Source: CADCWK01 sp965218235
GTDB lineage: Bacteria > Chloroflexota > Chloroflexia > Thermomicrobiales > UBA6265
Length of the DNA: 64,000 nt
Direction of reading: 5' to 3'
Assembly (NCBI GenBank): GCA_965218235.1
Contig: OZ244596.1
Coordinates: 1,612,001-1,676,000 of the forward strand
Position 1 is the first letter of the stretch, and every line of letters begins with the position of its first letter. A model generated the notes under the pieces. The model was not told the DNA's origin, did not search any database, and was given only the letters and a program-made list of their open reading frames with translations. Positions 60,026-64,000 of this stretch are shown here, piece after piece. Position numbers and translations under genes: made by a program.

Positions 60026-60052
60026 TGTCACAATCTCCCGTCGGGATCCGTC
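60026..60052 (+). promoter_or_regulatory. ECF41-type promoter upstream of the glyoxalase-like gene
   Basis: TGTCACA (60026-60032), 16 bases, CGTC (60049-60052): an exact match to the ECF41 consensus, 52 bases before the start at 60104. It has the same layout as 58518-58544 in the sister module. Confidence 0.82.
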
Positions 60053-60103
60053 ATGGTAATAGTGGCCAGATACGGGCCGCTGGGACAGCAACAGGAGCAG
60101 TTC

Positions 60104-60448
60104 ATGGCATCAGGCGTTAAGACCTTCATCTACCCCGTCAAGGACCTGGACCAGTCGAAAGCCGTCTTCGGCGCCCTCCTCGGCGCCGAGCCTACCGTCG
60201 ACGAACCCTACTATGTCCAGTTCGATGTCGGAGACCAGCGCCTCGGGCTCGACCCCACCGGTCACAGCCGCGGCTTCAGCGGCTCGGTCGGGTACTGGGA
60301 GGTCGAGGACATCGCCGTCCGCTATCAGGAACTCCTCGCCGCCGGGGCCGCGGAGCACGAAGCCCCGAAGGATGTCGGCGGCGGCCTTATGATCGCCAGT
60401 GTCAAGGATGCCGATGGCAACGTCATCGGTATCATGCAGTCGGCCTGA
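60104..60448 (+). CDS. VOC (glyoxalase/bleomycin-resistance-like) protein
   Basis: A 114-residue single VOC domain: VKTFIYPVKDLDQSKAVFGA, PYYVQFDVGDQRLGLDP, SVGYWEVEDIAVRYQELLAA and VKDADGNVIGIMQ. Such proteins bind a metal or act as isomerases, dioxygenases or antibiotic binders; the metal ligands are not obvious here. ATG 60104 has AGGAG seven bases upstream. An ECF41 promoter match precedes it, so sigma factor 2 probably drives it. Confidence 0.88.
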   Translation: MASGVKTFIYPVKDLDQSKAVFGALLGAEPTVDEPYYVQFDVGDQRLGLDPTGHSRGFSGSVGYWEVEDIAVRYQELLAAGAAEHEAPKDVGGGLMIASVKDADGNVIGIMQSA

Positions 60449-60525
60449 TCGACCGATGGGACGCAGACGAAAGGGGAGCGGGACCACCGCGATTTCCGAC
60501 GACCAATTGGGTCGCGGCACTCTAC

Positions 60526-60697
60526 AGCGGTTTGCAGATGGGTTGCCTGACCAGGATCAAGGCGGTTGCTCCCCTCTCCGGGCACCTGCGGAGCCGAAGC
60601 CGCTTCAGCGGCTGAGCAAGCAGGTGAGCCGGGGAGGGGCTGGGGGAGGGGTCTGCTCCGCCACCACGCAACCCCACTGAATACCGCTCTAAAGGAG
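60526..60697 (+). repeat. MITE-like repeat, copy 2
   Basis: An inverted match to 20133-20275, with an identical 45-base core (60567-60611). The outer ends, TACAGCGGTTTGCAG and (reverse-complemented) TAGAGCGGTATTCAG, form imperfect terminal inverted repeats of 15 bases (12 identical). No transposase; the repeat sits between genes. Confidence 0.78.
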
Positions 60698-60708
60698 TAC
60701 GGCTCAGC

Positions 60709-61167
60709 ATGACCGCCCCCGCCAGGACGCTGGAGCAGCGCAAGCGGGACACCCTGGCTCGGCTCGAACGAGACGTCGATGCGTGGGTAGCCACGGCTGA
60801 CTCCGCAGGGAGGACGCCGTACCTGATCCCGCTGTCGTTCTTCTGGGATGGCCAGACCCTGCTGATCGCCACGCCGGGTGCGAGTCCCACGGGCCGCAAT
60901 CTCCAGGCGACTGGCCGGGTCCGCCTGGGAATCGGTCCAACCCGCGACGTCATCCTCATCGACGGACGGGCGGTCATGCTGGCGGACGAGGCGCTTCCGA
61001 CCGAGACCGGCGACCGCTTCGCCGCCAGGACCGGCTTCGACCCCCGCGTCCTGACGGATGACTACCGGTTCTTCCGCATCTCCCCGCGGCGGATCCAGGC
61101 TTGGCGCGAAGCCAACGAGCTCGATGGCCGGGACCTGATGCGCGATGGGCGATGGCTCGTCGGCTGA
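60709..61167 (+). CDS. Pyridoxamine-5'-phosphate-oxidase-like (FMN/F420) protein
   Basis: A 152-residue split-barrel flavoprotein: AWVATADSAGRTPYLIPLSF, ATPGASPTGRNLQATGRVRL and RDVILIDGRAVML match the FDOR/PNPOx-like superfamily. It binds FMN or F420 and reduces or protects small molecules; the cofactor cannot be decided. ATG 60709 has AAAGGAG eleven bases upstream. Confidence 0.88.
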   Translation: MTAPARTLEQRKRDTLARLERDVDAWVATADSAGRTPYLIPLSFFWDGQTLLIATPGASPTGRNLQATGRVRLGIGPTRDVILIDGRAVMLADEALPTETGDRFAARTGFDPRVLTDDYRFFRISPRRIQAWREANELDGRDLMRDGRWLVG

Positions 61168-61203
61168 CCGCGACCGACCACCGGGACGTCACGGTGACGA
61201 CAG

Positions 61204-61244
61204 ACGACCGCGGTGCCCCCATTCATAGGGGGCGCCGCGGTCGT
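61204..61244. terminator. Strong hairpin between convergent genes
   Basis: The left arm ACGACCGCGGTGCCCCC (61204-61220), 7-base loop and right arm (61228-61244) pair over 17 positions with one G-T wobble. It lies between the ends of the flavoprotein gene and typA, so it can serve both directions. No U-run follows, common in GC-rich genomes. Confidence 0.75.
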
Positions 61245-61271
61245 TCAGAGTTTCTGTCTGTCGTCGAGGCG

Positions 61272-63152
<1,881 letters not shown>

Positions 63153-63492
63153 GGTCTCGGCGCTCCACTGAAGAGAAAGGCAAACGGAAGGGCAAACGGA
63201 GTGTTGTGGGCGGATCGCTGGAGGGGACGGGCGGCTGGCGCTCGCGTGGTCCGGCGATGGGTGCGCGATCCGGGAGTCGCCCGGACGCGGCGTCATTGAG
63301 GTACCGAACCAGCAGATTATACCACAGCGGCGGGGTTCCTTATGTCAGTCTGGCCACGACTGCGCCCGATTCGCCGCCCGGATCGATAGCAGATCGCCAC
63401 TGCCGTCAAGGCCGTCGACCGGTGACGGAGCGGAACTGATAGAGTCGCCAACGGGCCGAAGAGGGCCGGCGTCAGGAGCAGAGACGATCCCC
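63153..63492. other. Divergent gene-free region (typA / GDPD)
   Basis: About 340 bases with no gene. It holds the typA -10 element and, nearer typA, a direct repeat GGCAAACGGA twice (around 63178-63201). The GDPD promoter should lie near 63360-63460. Confidence 0.45.
63316..63324 (-). promoter_or_regulatory. Extended -10 promoter element of typA
   Basis: On the minus strand TGGTATAAT (TGn + TATAAT), the best sigma-70 -10 box in the window, about 165 bases before the typA start. No good -35 is seen at 17 bases, which fits an extended -10 promoter. Confidence 0.65.
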
Positions 63493-64000
63493 ATGACCAT
63501 TTCCGCGCAACCACCGGTCGCCGGGCCTGACTGGCACACGCCGTTCATCGTCGCCCACCGGGCCAACGCGCCAGGCGCCGCCGAAAACAGCCTGTCCGGC
63601 ATCCGCGCCAACGGGGCGCTGGGGACGGACCTCGTCGAGCTCGATGTCCGCCGCAGTCTCGGGGGGACGCCGTTCATCCACCATGACTGGTACCTCGGCC
63701 GCGACGCTCCGGGTGGCCGGCTGACCGATCCGGTCCCGGTCCGCTTCACGCCGGCCCGGCTGCTACGGCGCCTGTCCATTGGCGACGAGCACGAGGACCA
63801 TGTCGCGGAGCTGGCTGAGGCGCTTGACCTGATCGCGTCGGACCTGGCGCTGCCCGGCCCGCATTGCACGTCAAGGATCAGGGCGGCGTCCGGGCCGTGC
63901 TCCAGCAGATCCGGCGGCGGCGGCTCGGCCCGCGGACGGCGCTGTGGCTGCACGGCAGCGAGTCCGCTCTGCTGGCGCGGTCGATGGTGCCCGAGGCCCG
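63493..64000 (+). pseudogene. Glycerophosphodiester phosphodiesterase-like gene with apparent frameshift, cut by window edge
   Basis: The frame from ATG 63493 reads FIVAHRANAPGAAENSLSGI, TDLVELDVR and FIHHDWYLGRDAPGG, the GDPD N-terminus with its His-Arg and Glu/Asp residues. GDPDs split glycerophosphodiesters to an alcohol and glycerol-3-phosphate. After LALPGP (about 63856-63863) this frame becomes Arg/Ser/Gly-rich, while the adjacent frame continues LHVKDQGGVRAVLQQI and ALWLHGSESALLARS, typical family sequence. One lost base explains it. It may be a real mutation or a sequence error; the 3' end is outside the window. Confidence 0.75.

Overview
The window is GC-rich (roughly two-thirds G+C by eye) bacterial chromosome. 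I infer a Chloroflexota member close to Thermomicrobiales/Sphaerobacter: exported proteins share an A-Q-D-A-T-P sequence just after the signal peptide, and the gene mix and codon use fit. This rests on recognition, not on a search; no rRNA or tRNA gene was seen. The window is ordinary accessory-rich chromosome with no prophage, CRISPR array or intact insertion sequence, but with several small non-coding repeats and two partial gene duplications.

Layout. 1-5.4 kb: guaA (cut by the left edge), two Rossmann-fold oxidoreductases, a TetR repressor with twin operators, a RusA-like resolvase and purN. 5.7-15.7 kb: a Tat-exported sulfite-oxidase-like molybdoenzyme sitting between purN and a broken second copy of purN's 3' end; a cyclic-nucleotide-binding/thioredoxin-reductase-like fusion; an HtrA protease; an MmyB-like regulator; an MFS pump; a PQQ-type sugar dehydrogenase. 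15.7-23 kb: P-loop kinase, ABM-type monooxygenase, GH13 enzyme, a second MFS protein, kynureninase, and an ArsR/AHSA1 operon with its own palindromic operator. 23-30 kb: GrpB protein, S9 peptidase, alpha/beta hydrolase, an NmrA-like/HxlR divergent pair and a DUF4260 protein that also occurs as a truncated copy 3 kb away. 30-35 kb: regulator plus a little-known membrane cluster ending in a TPM/DUF2207-like protein, and a flippase-like membrane protein. 35-44.3 kb: a DEAD-box RNA helicase with a very long disordered tail, then a 1707-residue multi-PAS GGDEF-EAL protein. 44.8-57.6 kb: cytochrome bd oxidase (cydAB), DUF402, TetR/membrane pair, phosphoesterase, GyrI-like protein, a ChrB-type regulator, a peptide/nickel-type ABC importer without ATPase genes, a COG4280-like membrane protein. 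57.6-60.5 kb: two ECF41-like sigma factors, each divergent from a small enzyme gene (AhpD-like, glyoxalase-like). 60.7-64 kb: a flavin/F420-type oxidase, typA, and a glycerophosphodiesterase gene with an apparent frameshift, cut by the right edge.

The most interesting signal is the tandem ECF41 module. Both sigma genes are transcribed leftward and, in each divergent gap, the rightward gene is preceded at about the same distance by (T/G)GTCACA-N16-CGTC, matching the published ECF41 promoter consensus. The remaining regulatory story is local: TetR, ArsR, HxlR and XRE regulators each sit beside palindromes placed as autoregulatory operators would be. Two non-coding repeat families (a 45-base identical core at 20.2 and 60.6 kb; a REP-like element at 11.7, 11.8 and 33.9 kb) add mobile or structural DNA.
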